A stretch of 64,000 nt of DNA, taken from NCBI RefSeq assembly GCF_002242805.1, contig NZ_MCGQ01000034.1, positions 163,093 through 227,092 of the forward strand. Direction: 5' to 3'. Shown here piece after piece: positions 9,401 to 17,349 of the stretch; positions within the stretch are counted from its first letter, which is position 1, and the number at the start of each line of letters is the position of its first letter. The notes beneath the pieces were generated by a model that worked only from the letters and a program-made list of their open reading frames with translations, did not search any database and had not been told where the DNA came from. This stretch comes from Streptomyces diastatochromogenes (lineage in GTDB: Bacteria; Actinomycetota; Actinomycetes; Streptomycetales; Streptomycetaceae). Both the position numbers and the translations under genes were made by a program.

Positions 9401-9693
9401 GCGGCTGGCGTTCGGCGAACGACGAGCGCTGGCAGCAGGCCTCGCAGCTCCGGAAGCCCAAGGCAGGCGGGGTCACCGCCTCCGGCCTGCCGCGGCGGGT
9501 ACCCAAGGCCAACCTGGTCGAGGGCACCGCCGAGAGCACCCCTCAGGGAGGCCCACAGGTCTCCCGCGCCCCGGAGGACGTCCGGGGCAGGCTGAGCAAC
9601 CTGCGTCGAGGCGTCCAGCGCGGACGCAACGCGGGCAGTGAAACGAACGGCCAGGGCTTCGGCCCTGACAGCACCTACAACCAGGAGCGTTAG
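6427..9693 (+). CDS. cvnA2: conservon 2 sensor-kinase-like protein CvnA2
   Basis: Paralogue of CvnA1, about 1088 residues. It has membrane helices near 55-75 and 381-402 flanking a sensor region that differs from CvnA1, then a HAMP-like segment and an ATPase domain closely matching CvnA1 (LLAELLENATTFSSP, HDKGIGL, RMGLFVVGRL). The tail from about residue 700 is also low complexity but different in kind: rich in Tyr, Gln and Glu around 8850-8960. It ends in the shared block GLPRRVPKANLVEG and APEDVRGRLSNLRRG. GTG 6427 was chosen over the GTG at 6352 because AGAGG sits 11 bases upstream, as in cvnA1. The divergent sensor with a conserved output domain suggests a different stimulus feeding a similar pathway. 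Confidence 0.9.
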   Translation: MRRSKNGPEPSARGNFTPPPRAAAPTPVPGSEPAATPAKSGGRFSPRNWRVPTRLNAILLIPVAVGLVMGGFQVKSSINTWQEAQDAENTARLVRAALTYADALENERDVTAAPLLLNKKDATSKAIVDGARKATDQAADSFDAAAQNMPDKSGLQRRLLQFRKAETKLAKLRQVAYKTPGVQTEEGYIGVSHPLMEFANELGLGTGNITSYGRTVYAISLTKAALSLERSIGTHLLVNPGPDAPNLATQRVSLSSYAYLERIALEEYIGGGTDADAQKLADAQAKMKTDGAAMAAAAKAKNPKYVAPPSDPSKMVGALVTMKDTSALTRDQLAAGGVTAQNWWAVNTLKYKAYRQIESDLSDKAVNEASSIADDAKTSAIITGAVVVVALLLAFILAGAVARQMSRSMRQLRNAAFGIAEQRLPMLVDQLSRTDPGRVDTRVAPIPINSTDEIGEVARAFDQVHREAVRLAAEQALLRGNINAIFTNLSRRNQSLIEGQLTLITDLENNEADPDQLENLFRLDHLATRMRRNGENLLVLAGEEPGRRWDQPVPLVDVLRAASSEVEQYERIELSGVPEAEIHGRAVTDLVHLLAELLENATTFSSPQTKVRVTATRLPDGRVMIEIHDKGIGLTAEDFADINHKLANPPTVDAAISQRMGLFVVGRLSDRHGIRVQLRPSGEQAGTTSLVMLPDAITHGGGGEVPLDREEFTVSQIIPEQQFQGESFGQVAAPPMRTAAELGFDDSRYSEVPDDIRDLDPVGRSLMREERRAALESQGHGQPHETPEQPGFRSEFDAQQGYDGSSTGYTEQPAYQEQPQQAYQEQTYEEPYEKSYDDQYYAPNGGLPQNDGFASNGAGYPEPAYAEPAQEEPAPAHASASDGFGSYESPSYQDDWPQQPQQDGYQNGYPAQYAPEAESAQAGDAEQRNRVGFDRPGTASPASHQLTDAGLPRRGSTPSGSNGSSAAGGTAHVQQEAPAPAPGNSPGQNGDSGWRSANDERWQQASQLRKPKAGGVTASGLPRRVPKANLVEGTAESTPQGGPQVSRAPEDVRGRLSNLRRGVQRGRNAGSETNGQGFGPDSTYNQER

Positions 9694-9694
9694 T

Positions 9695-10117
9695 GTGAGC
9701 CCGATGAGCCAGGCGGCACAGAACCTGAACTGGTTGATCACCAACTTCGTGGACAACACCCCGGGGGTGTCCCACACGGTGGTGGTCTCCGCCGACGGAC
9801 TCCTTCTGGCGATGTCCGAAGGCTTTCCCCGCGACCGCGCCGATCAGCTCGCGGCCGTCGCATCCGGTCTGACGTCGCTGACGGCAGGCGCCTCCCGGAT
9901 CTTCGAAGGGGGCGCCGTGAATCAGACGGTTGTGGAGATGGAGCGGGGATTCCTGTTCATCATGTCCGTATCCGACGGTTCGTCACTGGCGGTTCTGGCC
10001 CACCCGGAGGCGGACATCGGCCTCATCGGGTACGAGATGGCACTTCTGGTGGACCGCGCGGGCACGGTCCTCACCCCGGATCTCCGCGCGGAACTCCAGG
10101 GAAGCCTTCTCAACTAA
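9695..10117 (+). CDS. cvnB2: conservon 2 roadblock/LC7 protein CvnB2
   Basis: Roadblock/LC7 protein of 140 residues, near-identical to CvnB1 over most of its length, with differences concentrated in the second half (for example GGAVNQT for GGNVAQT). GTG 9695 starts one base after the cvnA2 stop and AGGAG lies 7 bases upstream. DNA identity to cvnB1 is also high, which points to recent duplication or gene conversion. Confidence 0.92.
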   Translation: MSPMSQAAQNLNWLITNFVDNTPGVSHTVVVSADGLLLAMSEGFPRDRADQLAAVASGLTSLTAGASRIFEGGAVNQTVVEMERGFLFIMSVSDGSSLAVLAHPEADIGLIGYEMALLVDRAGTVLTPDLRAELQGSLLN

Positions 10118-10213
10118 CAGACGAACGGTGCGTATACGTGTCCCGGGGCCGTAAGGTTTCGGGACGCGGCTCCACAGGGATGGGTGCCCGGCACGGTCGG
10201 AGGAGGAGAGAAA

Positions 10214-10783
10214 GTGGCAACACCCCCAGGCGGTTCGAATACGGGCAACTGGTCGTACGGCCCTGCCCAGGGCCAGGGCGACGGTTCCGCGAACCGGTAC
10301 AACTTCCCCTCCGCCCCGAGCCACCGGCAGCCGTACGCGCCGCAGGGCCCCGGCCCGTCGCCGTACGACCAGCCGCCGGCCCCGCGTATCCAGCCGGTAC
10401 AGCCCCAGCGCCGCCCCGAGCCGGCGCCGGCCACGGCTGCCAACAACCCCCTGGTGCGTCCGTACGCCATGACCGGCGGCCGGACCCGCCCGCGCTACCA
10501 GCTCGCCATCGAGGCACTGGTGCACACCACCGCCGCTCCGCACCAGATGCAGGGCCAGCTGCCCGAGCATCAGCGGATCTGCAACCTGTGCCGGGAGATC
10601 AAGTCGGTGGCCGAGATCTCGGCCCTGCTCACGATCCCCCTCGGCGTGGCCAGGATCCTCGTCGCCGACTTGGCGGAGGCGGGCCTGGTCGCCATCCATC
10701 AGCCCGGCGGCGACGAGAACGCCGGTGGCCAGCCAGACGTGACACTGCTCGAAAGGGTGCTCAGTGGACTTCGCAAGCTCTAG
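10214..10783 (+). CDS. cvnC2: conservon 2 DUF742 protein CvnC2
   Basis: DUF742 protein of 189 residues. Its C-terminal 120 residues match CvnC1 (LVRPYAMTGGRTRPRYQLAI to SGLRKL). It has an extra N-terminal extension of about 60 residues rich in Pro, Gly, Gln and Tyr. The GTG at 10214 follows a strong GGAGGAGGAG site. It overlaps cvnD2 by 20 bases, exactly as in conservon 1. The extended N-terminus is the main difference between the two conservons outside the sensor. Confidence 0.9.
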   Translation: MATPPGGSNTGNWSYGPAQGQGDGSANRYNFPSAPSHRQPYAPQGPGPSPYDQPPAPRIQPVQPQRRPEPAPATAANNPLVRPYAMTGGRTRPRYQLAIEALVHTTAAPHQMQGQLPEHQRICNLCREIKSVAEISALLTIPLGVARILVADLAEAGLVAIHQPGGDENAGGQPDVTLLERVLSGLRKL

Positions 10784-11345
10784 CGGCGGTCCTTCCCGCT
10801 CCACCACCTCCGCGAAGATTGTGGTGGCGGGCGGCTTCGGCGTGGGCAAGACCACGTTCGTCGGTGCCGTCTCGGAGATCAACCCGCTGCGCACAGAGGC
10901 CGTGATGACGTCCGCGTCTGCCGGCATCGACGACCTCACCCACACCGGGGACAAGACGACCACCACGGTCGCCATGGACTTCGGCCGTATCACCCTGGAC
11001 CAGGACCTGATCCTGTACCTGTTCGGTACGCCCGGTCAGGACCGCTTCTGGTTCATGTGGGACGACCTGGTGCGCGGCGCCATCGGCGCGATCGTCCTGG
11101 TCGACACCCGCCGCCTGGCCGACTGCTTCCCCGCGGTCGACTACTTCGAGAACAGCGGGCTGCCGTTCGTCATCGCCCTCAACGGCTTCGACGGCAACCA
11201 GCCGTACCAGCCGGACGAGGTCCGCGAGGCCCTGCAGATCGGCCCCGACACCCCGATCATCACGACCGACGCCCGCCACCGCGCGGACGCCAAGTCGGCG
11301 CTGATCACGCTCGTGGAGCACGCTCTGATGGCGCGCCTGCGCTAG
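10764..11345 (+). CDS. cvnD2: conservon 2 Ras-like GTPase CvnD2
   Basis: Small GTPase of 193 residues, nearly identical to CvnD1 apart from a short insertion near the N-terminus (SSGGPSRST) and scattered changes. P-loop GGFGVGKTTF, GTPGQ and ALNGFDG motifs are intact. It is the last gene of conservon 2. High identity raises the possibility that both GTPases serve either sensor. Confidence 0.92.
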   Translation: MDFASSSGGPSRSTTSAKIVVAGGFGVGKTTFVGAVSEINPLRTEAVMTSASAGIDDLTHTGDKTTTTVAMDFGRITLDQDLILYLFGTPGQDRFWFMWDDLVRGAIGAIVLVDTRRLADCFPAVDYFENSGLPFVIALNGFDGNQPYQPDEVREALQIGPDTPIITTDARHRADAKSALITLVEHALMARLR

Positions 11346-11362
11346 CTCGACCCAGCTCTTCC

Positions 11363-11396
11363 GAAGGGGCCCTCTCCGCATGGAGAGGGCCCCTTC
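11363..11396 (+). terminator. strong terminator after conservon 2
   Basis: A 15-base perfect stem (11363-11377 with 11382-11396) encloses a 4-base loop and starts 17 bases after the cvnD2 stop. Confidence 0.85.
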
Positions 11397-11440
11397 GTCG
11401 TACGACGGTCATACAACGGTCGTACGGCGTCGGCAGACAC

Positions 11441-11480
11441 ACCACAGCCCCGCCCTCCCGAAGGAGAGGCGGGGCTGTGG
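11441..11480 (-). terminator. terminator of accB-accE
   Basis: ACCACAGCCCCGCC at 11441-11454 pairs with GGCGGGGCTGTGGT, with an extra CTCC/GGAG pairing inside. It lies just past the accE stop at 11497 and may also back up termination of conservon 2. Confidence 0.75.
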
Positions 11481-11496
11481 TCACGCGCAAAAAGAC

Positions 11497-11691
11497 TCAG
11501 TGCCAGCTGTGCGGTGCCCGGAAGCCGGGCTCGCGCTCCAGGCGGCGCCAGCCGGCCTTGGCACGGCCTCGGTGGGTCTGGGCCGAAGGCGCCGGCTGGG
11601 CGGCCGCACGGGCCAGGAGGACGGCCGTGATGGCGGCGACTTCCTCGGGCTCGGCGTGGCCCTTCTCGACGCGGATGTCAGGCGTGTTCAT
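11497..11691 (-). CDS. accE: acyl-CoA carboxylase epsilon subunit
   Basis: Small epsilon subunit, 64 residues, which binds and activates the carboxyltransferase beta subunit of actinobacterial acetyl/propionyl-CoA carboxylases. The family pattern is visible: EEVAAITAVLLARAA near the N-terminus and a tryptophan-containing C-terminus (GWRRLEREPGFRAPHSW). It lies 57 bases downstream of accB on the same strand, the arrangement known for S. coelicolor accB-accE. Confidence 0.9.
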   Translation of the reverse strand: MNTPDIRVEKGHAEPEEVAAITAVLLARAAAQPAPSAQTHRGRAKAGWRRLEREPGFRAPHSWH

Positions 11692-11748
11692 GGATGTAAG
11701 TCTCCGTGAGAGAGAGGTCCGCGGGGTTGCCGCGGCGGGTCCGCTCGG

Positions 11749-13344
11749 TTACTGCGGGGGGTTGCCGTGCTTACGGGAGGGCAGGTCGGCGTGCTTGGAC
11801 TGCAGCATCGCCAGGGACTTGACCAGGACCTCGCGGGTCTCGGCGGGGTCGATGACGTCGTCCACCAGGCCGCGCTCCGCCGCGTAGTACGGGTGCATCA
11901 GCTCGGCCTTGTACTCCTTGACCATCTTCTGCCGCATGGCCTCGGGGTCCTCGGCCTCGGCGATCTGGCGGCGGAAGATGACGTTGGCGGCGCCCTCGGC
12001 GCCCATCACGGCGATCTCGTTGGTGGGCCAGGCGTAGGTGAGGTCGGCGCCGATCGACTGGGAGTCCATGACGATGTAGGCACCTCCGTACGCCTTGCGC
12101 AGGATGAGCGAAATCCTCGGCACGGTCGCGTTGCAGTAGGCGTACAGCAGCTTCGCGCCGTGACGGATGATTCCGCCGTGCTCCTGGTCGACACCGGGGA
12201 GGAAGCCCGGTACGTCCAGGAAAGTCACGATCGGGACATTGAAAGCGTCACACATCTGGACAAAGCGCGCAGCTTTTTCACTCGCCTCGATGTCCAGGAC
12301 GCCGGCCAGCACCTGGGGCTGGTTGGCGACGATGCCGACCACCTGACCGTCCAGGCGGGCCAGCGCGCAGATGATGTTCCGCGCCCAGCGCTCGTGGACC
12401 TCCAGGTACTCGCCGTCGTCGACGATCTCCTCGATGACCTTGGCCATGTCGTACGGCCGGTTGCCATCGGCCGGGACCAGGTCGAGAAGGACGTCGCTGC
12501 GGCGGTCCACCGGGTCACCGGACTCGGCCCGGGGCGGGTTCTCGCGGTTGTTCTGCGGGAGGAGCGAGAGGAGGTAGCGCACCTCGGCGATGCAGGTCTC
12601 CTCGTCGTCGTACGCGAAGTGACAGACACCGCTCGTCTCGGCGTGCACGTCCGCGCCGCCCAGGCCGTTCTGGGTGATCTCCTCGCCCGTCACCGCCTTG
12701 ACCACGTCCGGGCCGGTGATGAACATCTGCGAGGTCTCGCGGACCATGAACACGAAGTCCGTCAGGGCGGGCGAGTAGGCCGCGCCGCCCGCGCACGGGC
12801 CCAGCATCACGGAGATCTGCGGGATGACACCCGAGGCCTTGGTGTTGCGCTGGAAGATGCCGCCGTAGCCGGCGAGGGCCGAGACGCCCTCCTGGATGCG
12901 GGCGCCGGCGCCGTCGTTCAGGGAGACCAGCGGTGCACCGGCCGCGATGGCCATGTCCATGATCTTGTGGATCTTGGTGGCGTGGGCCTCGCCCAGCGCA
13001 CCGCCGAAGATCCGGAAGTCATGGGCGTAGACGAAGACCGTGCGGCCCTCGACCGTGCCCCAGCCGGTGATGACACCGTCGGTGTACGGCTTCTTCGCCT
13101 CCAGGCCGAAACCGGTCGCCCGGTGCCGGCGCAGCTGCTCGACCTCCTGGAAGGAACCCGGGTCCAGGAGCAGCTCGATGCGCTCCCGCGCCGTCAGCTT
13201 GCCCTTGGCGTGCTGCGCCTCGGTCGCCTTCTCGCTGGGGCCTGCCACGGCCTGCGCACGGATCTCGTGCAGCTCGGCGACCCGTCCGCGCGCGTCCGTC
13301 GGCTCGCCGGTCGGCTCACCCGTCGTCTCTTCCAAAACGGTCAT
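11749..13344 (-). CDS. accB: acyl-CoA carboxylase beta subunit
   Basis: Carboxyltransferase beta subunit, 531 residues, transferring CO2 from carboxybiotin to acetyl- or propionyl-CoA to supply malonyl- and methylmalonyl-CoA. Typical features are ARERIELLLDPGSFQEV near the N-terminus, the oxyanion-forming glycine stretches (GGALGEAH, GPCAGGAAYSPA) and KAYGGAYIVM with AMGAEGAANV in the C-terminal half. The biotinylated alpha subunit is not in this window. A 154-base gap to the preceding gene should hold its promoter. Confidence 0.93.
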   Translation of the reverse strand: MTVLEETTGEPTGEPTDARGRVAELHEIRAQAVAGPSEKATEAQHAKGKLTARERIELLLDPGSFQEVEQLRRHRATGFGLEAKKPYTDGVITGWGTVEGRTVFVYAHDFRIFGGALGEAHATKIHKIMDMAIAAGAPLVSLNDGAGARIQEGVSALAGYGGIFQRNTKASGVIPQISVMLGPCAGGAAYSPALTDFVFMVRETSQMFITGPDVVKAVTGEEITQNGLGGADVHAETSGVCHFAYDDEETCIAEVRYLLSLLPQNNRENPPRAESGDPVDRRSDVLLDLVPADGNRPYDMAKVIEEIVDDGEYLEVHERWARNIICALARLDGQVVGIVANQPQVLAGVLDIEASEKAARFVQMCDAFNVPIVTFLDVPGFLPGVDQEHGGIIRHGAKLLYAYCNATVPRISLILRKAYGGAYIVMDSQSIGADLTYAWPTNEIAVMGAEGAANVIFRRQIAEAEDPEAMRQKMVKEYKAELMHPYYAAERGLVDDVIDPAETREVLVKSLAMLQSKHADLPSRKHGNPPQ

Positions 13345-13498
13345 GTAGCGACCTTACGAAGGACACCAAGGAAAGCGAGCCGTCGACTCCGTACAGTCTC
13401 CGGCCCGTTTTCCTGGTGCCACTGAACAGAACCACAGCAGCATGCAGCCGTTCCGACTGCTCAGGGGGCGTCGGCGTTGTAGGGAGGCCACAAAGGCA

Positions 13499-15829
13499 TC
13501 ACCTGAGAGCCACCTCACATTCGTGGGTGGAACATGCCATCCCTGGAGTGACGCGGAGCCTCAGACGGCGTCCCGCCGAGAGGACTTCCACGGCCTCGTC
13601 GGTCCGTACGACCGAGCGCACGGGGTGGTCCCAGACGATCTCCAGCGGTGCGCCCGTGCGGGGCGGCTCGCTGACACAGAGGGTAGCGGTCCGGCCCCGG
13701 CGCCGGACCAGCAGGCTCGCGCCCGCGGAGGCGGTCAGGGCATCCACCGTACCGGCCTCCCACAGGTTGGCGGCGGTCAGGCCGAGCGCGGGCACGGCGA
13801 CGGCCTGGCGGCGGGCGTCGTTGGCGAGGACGCACAGCCAGTGACGGTCGGCGGCCCGGGCGGCGACCTCGCCGCGGGAGGCACCCGGCAGCAGGACGTA
13901 CAGGTACGTGGCGTCGGCGGGGTCGGTGCCGTGGTCGAGCCAGAGGGTCTGCCAGCGGCGGGTGCGCCGCTCGTCCGTGCTGGTGGTGTTGATGTCGGAC
14001 CAGGCGCCGGTGCGGTCCTCGCGGAGGGTGCGCAGCTCGCCGCCGCAGGGCAGGATCCAGCCGCCGTGGCCCTCCAGATGGGCCCAGCCGGGGCCGTGGA
14101 CGAGGGTCTGGGTGCCGTTCTCGCCGAGGTTGCGGTTGTCCACGACCGTCTCGACGGGGACGCCGTCGGCGCAGGTGATCCCGGCGCCCAGGCAGACGAC
14201 GGCGTCGGCGAGGAAGAACCAGGACTTGCGGGCCTCCAGCGTCGATCCGAGCCCCTTGAGGTGCTGGCCCACGGCCGCGTACGCGCCGTCGGTCGCACCG
14301 CCGACCCAGCGGACGTCCGGCTTGGGGGCGCCCCACTCACCGCCGGCCCGGTCGGCCAGACGCCTGGTCGACACGGTGGTGCCGGGAAGCCGGTACCAGT
14401 CCACGGTCGGCCAGAACCAGTCTGTGTACTGGTCGGACCGGTCACCGCGCCCGGCCGGCCACCAGGAGAGCATGCCGGAGCCCGTGTGCCAGCCACGCGG
14501 GTTCTCGCCGTTGCCGCACTCGTAGTGCGCGATGCGGTCGGAGGCCATGGAGAGCGCGGCGGTGAAGCGGGGGCGGCGGTGGACGGCCCGGTCCATGGCC
14601 GGAAAGAGGCGGTGCCCGACGGGTTCCGGGCTCGCGGGTACGGCCGCGTCGGCGACGGCGTGCAACCGGGCGAGGTCGGCGACCCCGAACTGACCCGCCG
14701 TCAGGATCGGTGTCACGGTGTCTCGTTGGATCCAGCCCTTGATCCGGCCGTACCACCGCTCCCGCTCCGCCTCGCTCGCGCCGCCGGCGAGCAGGGTGAC
14801 GGCCGCGATCAGGGCCTGGCCGTGGTAGTGGTCACTACGCATGAGGTGCAGGTCGTCGCCGCGCAGGTAACCCCGGCTGATGGCACGGCCGTTGACGCAG
14901 TCCATCACCAACCCGTCGTGGATCAGGGGCGCGTAGGCGTGCTCGACGCTGTCCAGGACGTTCTGCCGGGCCGGGTCGGTGACCTCCCAGGGCGACCCGG
15001 CGAGCAGGGCGAACAGCCGCCCGAGGCCGTCGAGCAGCACCTGGCCGTACGTGCCGGAGTAGGCGACCCAGGTGTGCTGGACGAAGGAGCCGTCGGCGTA
15101 GAGACCGTCGCCCCGGGTGACGTACGGGAAGACCGGTGACAGGGCGTCCCGGGCGAGCGCGACACGGCCGCCGTCCCGGCCCAGGATGCCGCGCAGGGCG
15201 ACGGATCGGCACAGGTCGACGCGGTTGGCGCCGGTGGAGGTGCCGGAGTACTCGGTGAGCATCGCGTCCGGGATGAAGTGGTCGACGGCCGCGCAGGCCG
15301 CCGCGACACGGGCAGCGCCGAGGTGGTCGTACAGGGCGGCCGTGAGGTCCATGAGGAGGCGGGGGCTGCCGATCTGCCATTCCCACCAGTTGCCGTAGCG
15401 GGTGGTGGCCGGGTTGTAGACCGTGGCGGAGAGGTGGTCGAGGCCGCGGAGCAGGTCGACGAGGAGGGTGTCGTCGCCGGTGGAGCCGGTGCCGGGCTGG
15501 ACGTAGGCCTGGGCCATGGTCCACAGGCGGCCGTAGCTGAAGGTGATGCCGGTGGGCGGGTCGAAGGGGTGGCCGGGCCAGAGGGAGGCGGGGGCGGGGG
15601 CCATGGTGGCCCGGAAGTCCCGGGCCAGTTCCCCGAGTTGGGCGAGCCGGGAGGCGTACGGCTCGACGGCCGGGTCGTATCCGGTGCCGAGGGCGAGGTC
15701 GAGCCAGCGGCGGCGGAGGGGGTCGTAGGGGTCGGCGGCGGGTGCCGCACGGGCCGGGGGTGCCGGGGTGGCGGTGAGGGCGGCGGCCAGCAGCAACGCG
15801 CGTCGGGTCATGCCCATATGGCTGGTCAC
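13499..15829 (-). CDS. secreted polysaccharide lyase family 8
   Basis: Predicted exported lyase of about 776 residues that cleaves an acidic polysaccharide (hyaluronate, chondroitin or xanthan type) by beta-elimination. After a twin-Arg-like signal peptide (MTRRALLLAAALTATPAPPA) come the alpha-toroid motifs: NWWEWQIGSP near 144, the catalytic-type Asn in TGANRVD near 200, and the His and Tyr in QHTWVAYSGTYG near 255. The beta-sandwich C-terminal half follows. Alternative starts are GTG 15829 or 15832 close behind GGGGGAGGAGG, or ATG 15817. It lies 17 bases after the M15-like gene, so the two probably form one transcript. Confidence 0.88.
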   Translation of the reverse strand: MTSHMGMTRRALLLAAALTATPAPPARAAPAADPYDPLRRRWLDLALGTGYDPAVEPYASRLAQLGELARDFRATMAPAPASLWPGHPFDPPTGITFSYGRLWTMAQAYVQPGTGSTGDDTLLVDLLRGLDHLSATVYNPATTRYGNWWEWQIGSPRLLMDLTAALYDHLGAARVAAACAAVDHFIPDAMLTEYSGTSTGANRVDLCRSVALRGILGRDGGRVALARDALSPVFPYVTRGDGLYADGSFVQHTWVAYSGTYGQVLLDGLGRLFALLAGSPWEVTDPARQNVLDSVEHAYAPLIHDGLVMDCVNGRAISRGYLRGDDLHLMRSDHYHGQALIAAVTLLAGGASEAERERWYGRIKGWIQRDTVTPILTAGQFGVADLARLHAVADAAVPASPEPVGHRLFPAMDRAVHRRPRFTAALSMASDRIAHYECGNGENPRGWHTGSGMLSWWPAGRGDRSDQYTDWFWPTVDWYRLPGTTVSTRRLADRAGGEWGAPKPDVRWVGGATDGAYAAVGQHLKGLGSTLEARKSWFFLADAVVCLGAGITCADGVPVETVVDNRNLGENGTQTLVHGPGWAHLEGHGGWILPCGGELRTLREDRTGAWSDINTTSTDERRTRRWQTLWLDHGTDPADATYLYVLLPGASRGEVAARAADRHWLCVLANDARRQAVAVPALGLTAANLWEAGTVDALTASAGASLLVRRRGRTATLCVSEPPRTGAPLEIVWDHPVRSVVRTDEAVEVLSAGRRLRLRVTPGMACSTHECEVALR

Positions 15830-15846
15830 CACCCTCCTCCCCCGGC

Positions 15847-16371
15847 TCAGCAGCCGCCGCAGTTGTAGTAGAGGACGTCCCAGTGGTTGCCCTCGTCGGC
15901 GTAGATGTTGCCGGAGCCGGACTTGTACTGCGGGGCGCCGTCGCCGCGCAGGCCGATATAGGTGAAGTTGTTCTTGATGTACGACGTGACGCAGGTGTTC
16001 TTGCCGTAGTCGAGCTTGTAGCCGTTCCAGTGGGAGTAGGTGCCGGAGGCGTGGCCGGTCTCGGTGCCGCCTGTGATGTTCAAGGCGCAGCCACTGGCCC
16101 GCTTGAGGGTCTGGGCGCCCTGCGCGGTGGCGAGGTTGAGCTGCTCGAAGGACGTGCAGGTGGAGTTGTTCCGGTCGGAGCAGTTGCCCGAGGAGGACCA
16201 GGTGATGCCGACGTCGCGGAACATCTGGGTGGCGGTCGCGTGGCTGATCTTGGTGACGGCGAAGGCGTCGGTGGCGGTACCGACGACGGCGACGCCGGGG
16301 GCGACGACGAGGGCGAGCGCGGTCAGGACGGAGCGGACCTTCATGGCCTTCGTGACCTTCGTGGCCTTCAT
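15847..16371 (-). CDS. secreted M15-like cysteine-rich peptidase
   Basis: Exported protein of 174 residues with a signal peptide ending about residue 37 (DAFA). The mature part has six cysteines and two motifs that match the zinc site of M15 D-Ala-D-Ala peptidases: HWNGYKLD (H-x6-D) and, near the C-terminus, EGNHW (ExxH). I infer a peptidoglycan peptidase; the family assignment rests on these motifs only. The start is ATG 16371 with GGAAGGG upstream. It precedes the polysaccharide lyase by 17 bases. Confidence 0.7.
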   Translation of the reverse strand: MKATKVTKAMKVRSVLTALALVVAPGVAVVGTATDAFAVTKISHATATQMFRDVGITWSSSGNCSDRNNSTCTSFEQLNLATAQGAQTLKRASGCALNITGGTETGHASGTYSHWNGYKLDYGKNTCVTSYIKNNFTYIGLRGDGAPQYKSGSGNIYADEGNHWDVLYYNCGGC

Positions 16372-16630
16372 GGGGACCCTTCCTGCGGATGGCCGTGCTT
16401 CCTGAGGGGCGGCTGTGCAGGTGGTGCACGCAGATGGTGCCCGAGCCCTTCGCGCGTTCGCCAGAGGGCGCACACGGTGACTCCCGGTTACCGTGAAAAC
16501 ACGATGCGGATGATGTTGAAAACCGAACGGAATAGGTCTACGGTCGGAGTCGTTGGATTCGTTGAACGTTAAACAGAACGCCCCCGCGGCCTCGGCACCG
16601 CCGACCGCGCCCGTCCCCAAGGAGCACGTC

Positions 16631-17239
16631 ATGGGCATTTTCGGCCGTAAGGAAAGCACCCCCGCCCCCGCCTCGGCGCCCGCCGCCGTCAGCCCCGACC
16701 TGGCCGCGCTGACCGGTGAGTACACGCTCGACCCCGCGCACACCACGATCGGCTTCGTGGCGCGCCACGCGATGGTCACCAACGTCAAGGGCAGCTTCCA
16801 GGACTTCACCGGCTCCCTGCACCTGGACGGCACGGACCCCGCCAAGTCCACCGCTACCATCGACGTCCAGATGGAGAGCGTCGACACCGGCAACGCCGAC
16901 CGTGACGGCCACCTGAAGTCCTCGGACTTCTTCAAGACCGACGAGTTCCCGGCGATGACCTTCCGCTCCACCAAGGCGGAGGCCCTGGGCGGCGACGACT
17001 ACCGCATCACCGGCGACCTCTCCATCCTCGGCGAGACCAAGCCGATCACCATCGACCTGGAGTTCAACGGCGCCGCGAAGGACCCCTTCGGCAACGAGCG
17101 CGTCGGCTTCGAGGGCAAGACCGAGATCCTGCGCTCCGAGTGGGGCCTGACCTGGAACGCGGCGCTGGAGACCGGCGGCTTCCTGGTCTCCGACAAGATC
17201 AAGCTGGTCTTCGACATCTCGGCGATCAAGAACGCGTGA
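16631..17239 (+). CDS. YceI-family lipocalin-like protein
   Basis: YceI-domain protein of 202 residues. The family forms a beta-barrel that binds polyisoprenoid-like lipids. Characteristic segments are GEYTLDPAHTTIGFVARHAM, the NVKGSF loop and SDFFKTDEFPAMTFRS. The ATG at 16631 follows AAGGAG by 6 bases, so the open frame back to 16553 is leader. No signal peptide is visible, unlike periplasmic proteobacterial YceI. It is divergent from the M15-like gene. Confidence 0.9.
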   Translation: MGIFGRKESTPAPASAPAAVSPDLAALTGEYTLDPAHTTIGFVARHAMVTNVKGSFQDFTGSLHLDGTDPAKSTATIDVQMESVDTGNADRDGHLKSSDFFKTDEFPAMTFRSTKAEALGGDDYRITGDLSILGETKPITIDLEFNGAAKDPFGNERVGFEGKTEILRSEWGLTWNAALETGGFLVSDKIKLVFDISAIKNA

Positions 17240-17280
17240 ACCTCCGGCGGCCGAGCCGGTCCCAAGACTTCCGCACCCTG

Positions 17281-17326
17281 AACGCGCCCGCCCTCCACTC
17301 CCCCGAAAAGGGAGGGCGGGCGTTCG
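17281..17326 (+). terminator. terminator after the YceI gene
   Basis: CGCCCGCCCTCC at 17285-17296 pairs with GGAGGGCGGGCG at 17311-17322, 45 bases after the stop codon. Confidence 0.75.
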
Positions 17327-17349
17327 CCTGTGCGTGCCAGGATGGCGCG

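Noticed and set aside
6349..9777. 1142-codon open frame opposite cvnA2
   Set aside because: Same artefact of strong third-position GC; no domains, and it covers cvnA2 and the start of cvnB2.
13442..15139. 565-codon plus-strand frame opposite the polysaccharide lyase
   Set aside because: No ribosome site, repetitive Ala/Gly/Val composition, and the minus strand has all lyase motifs.
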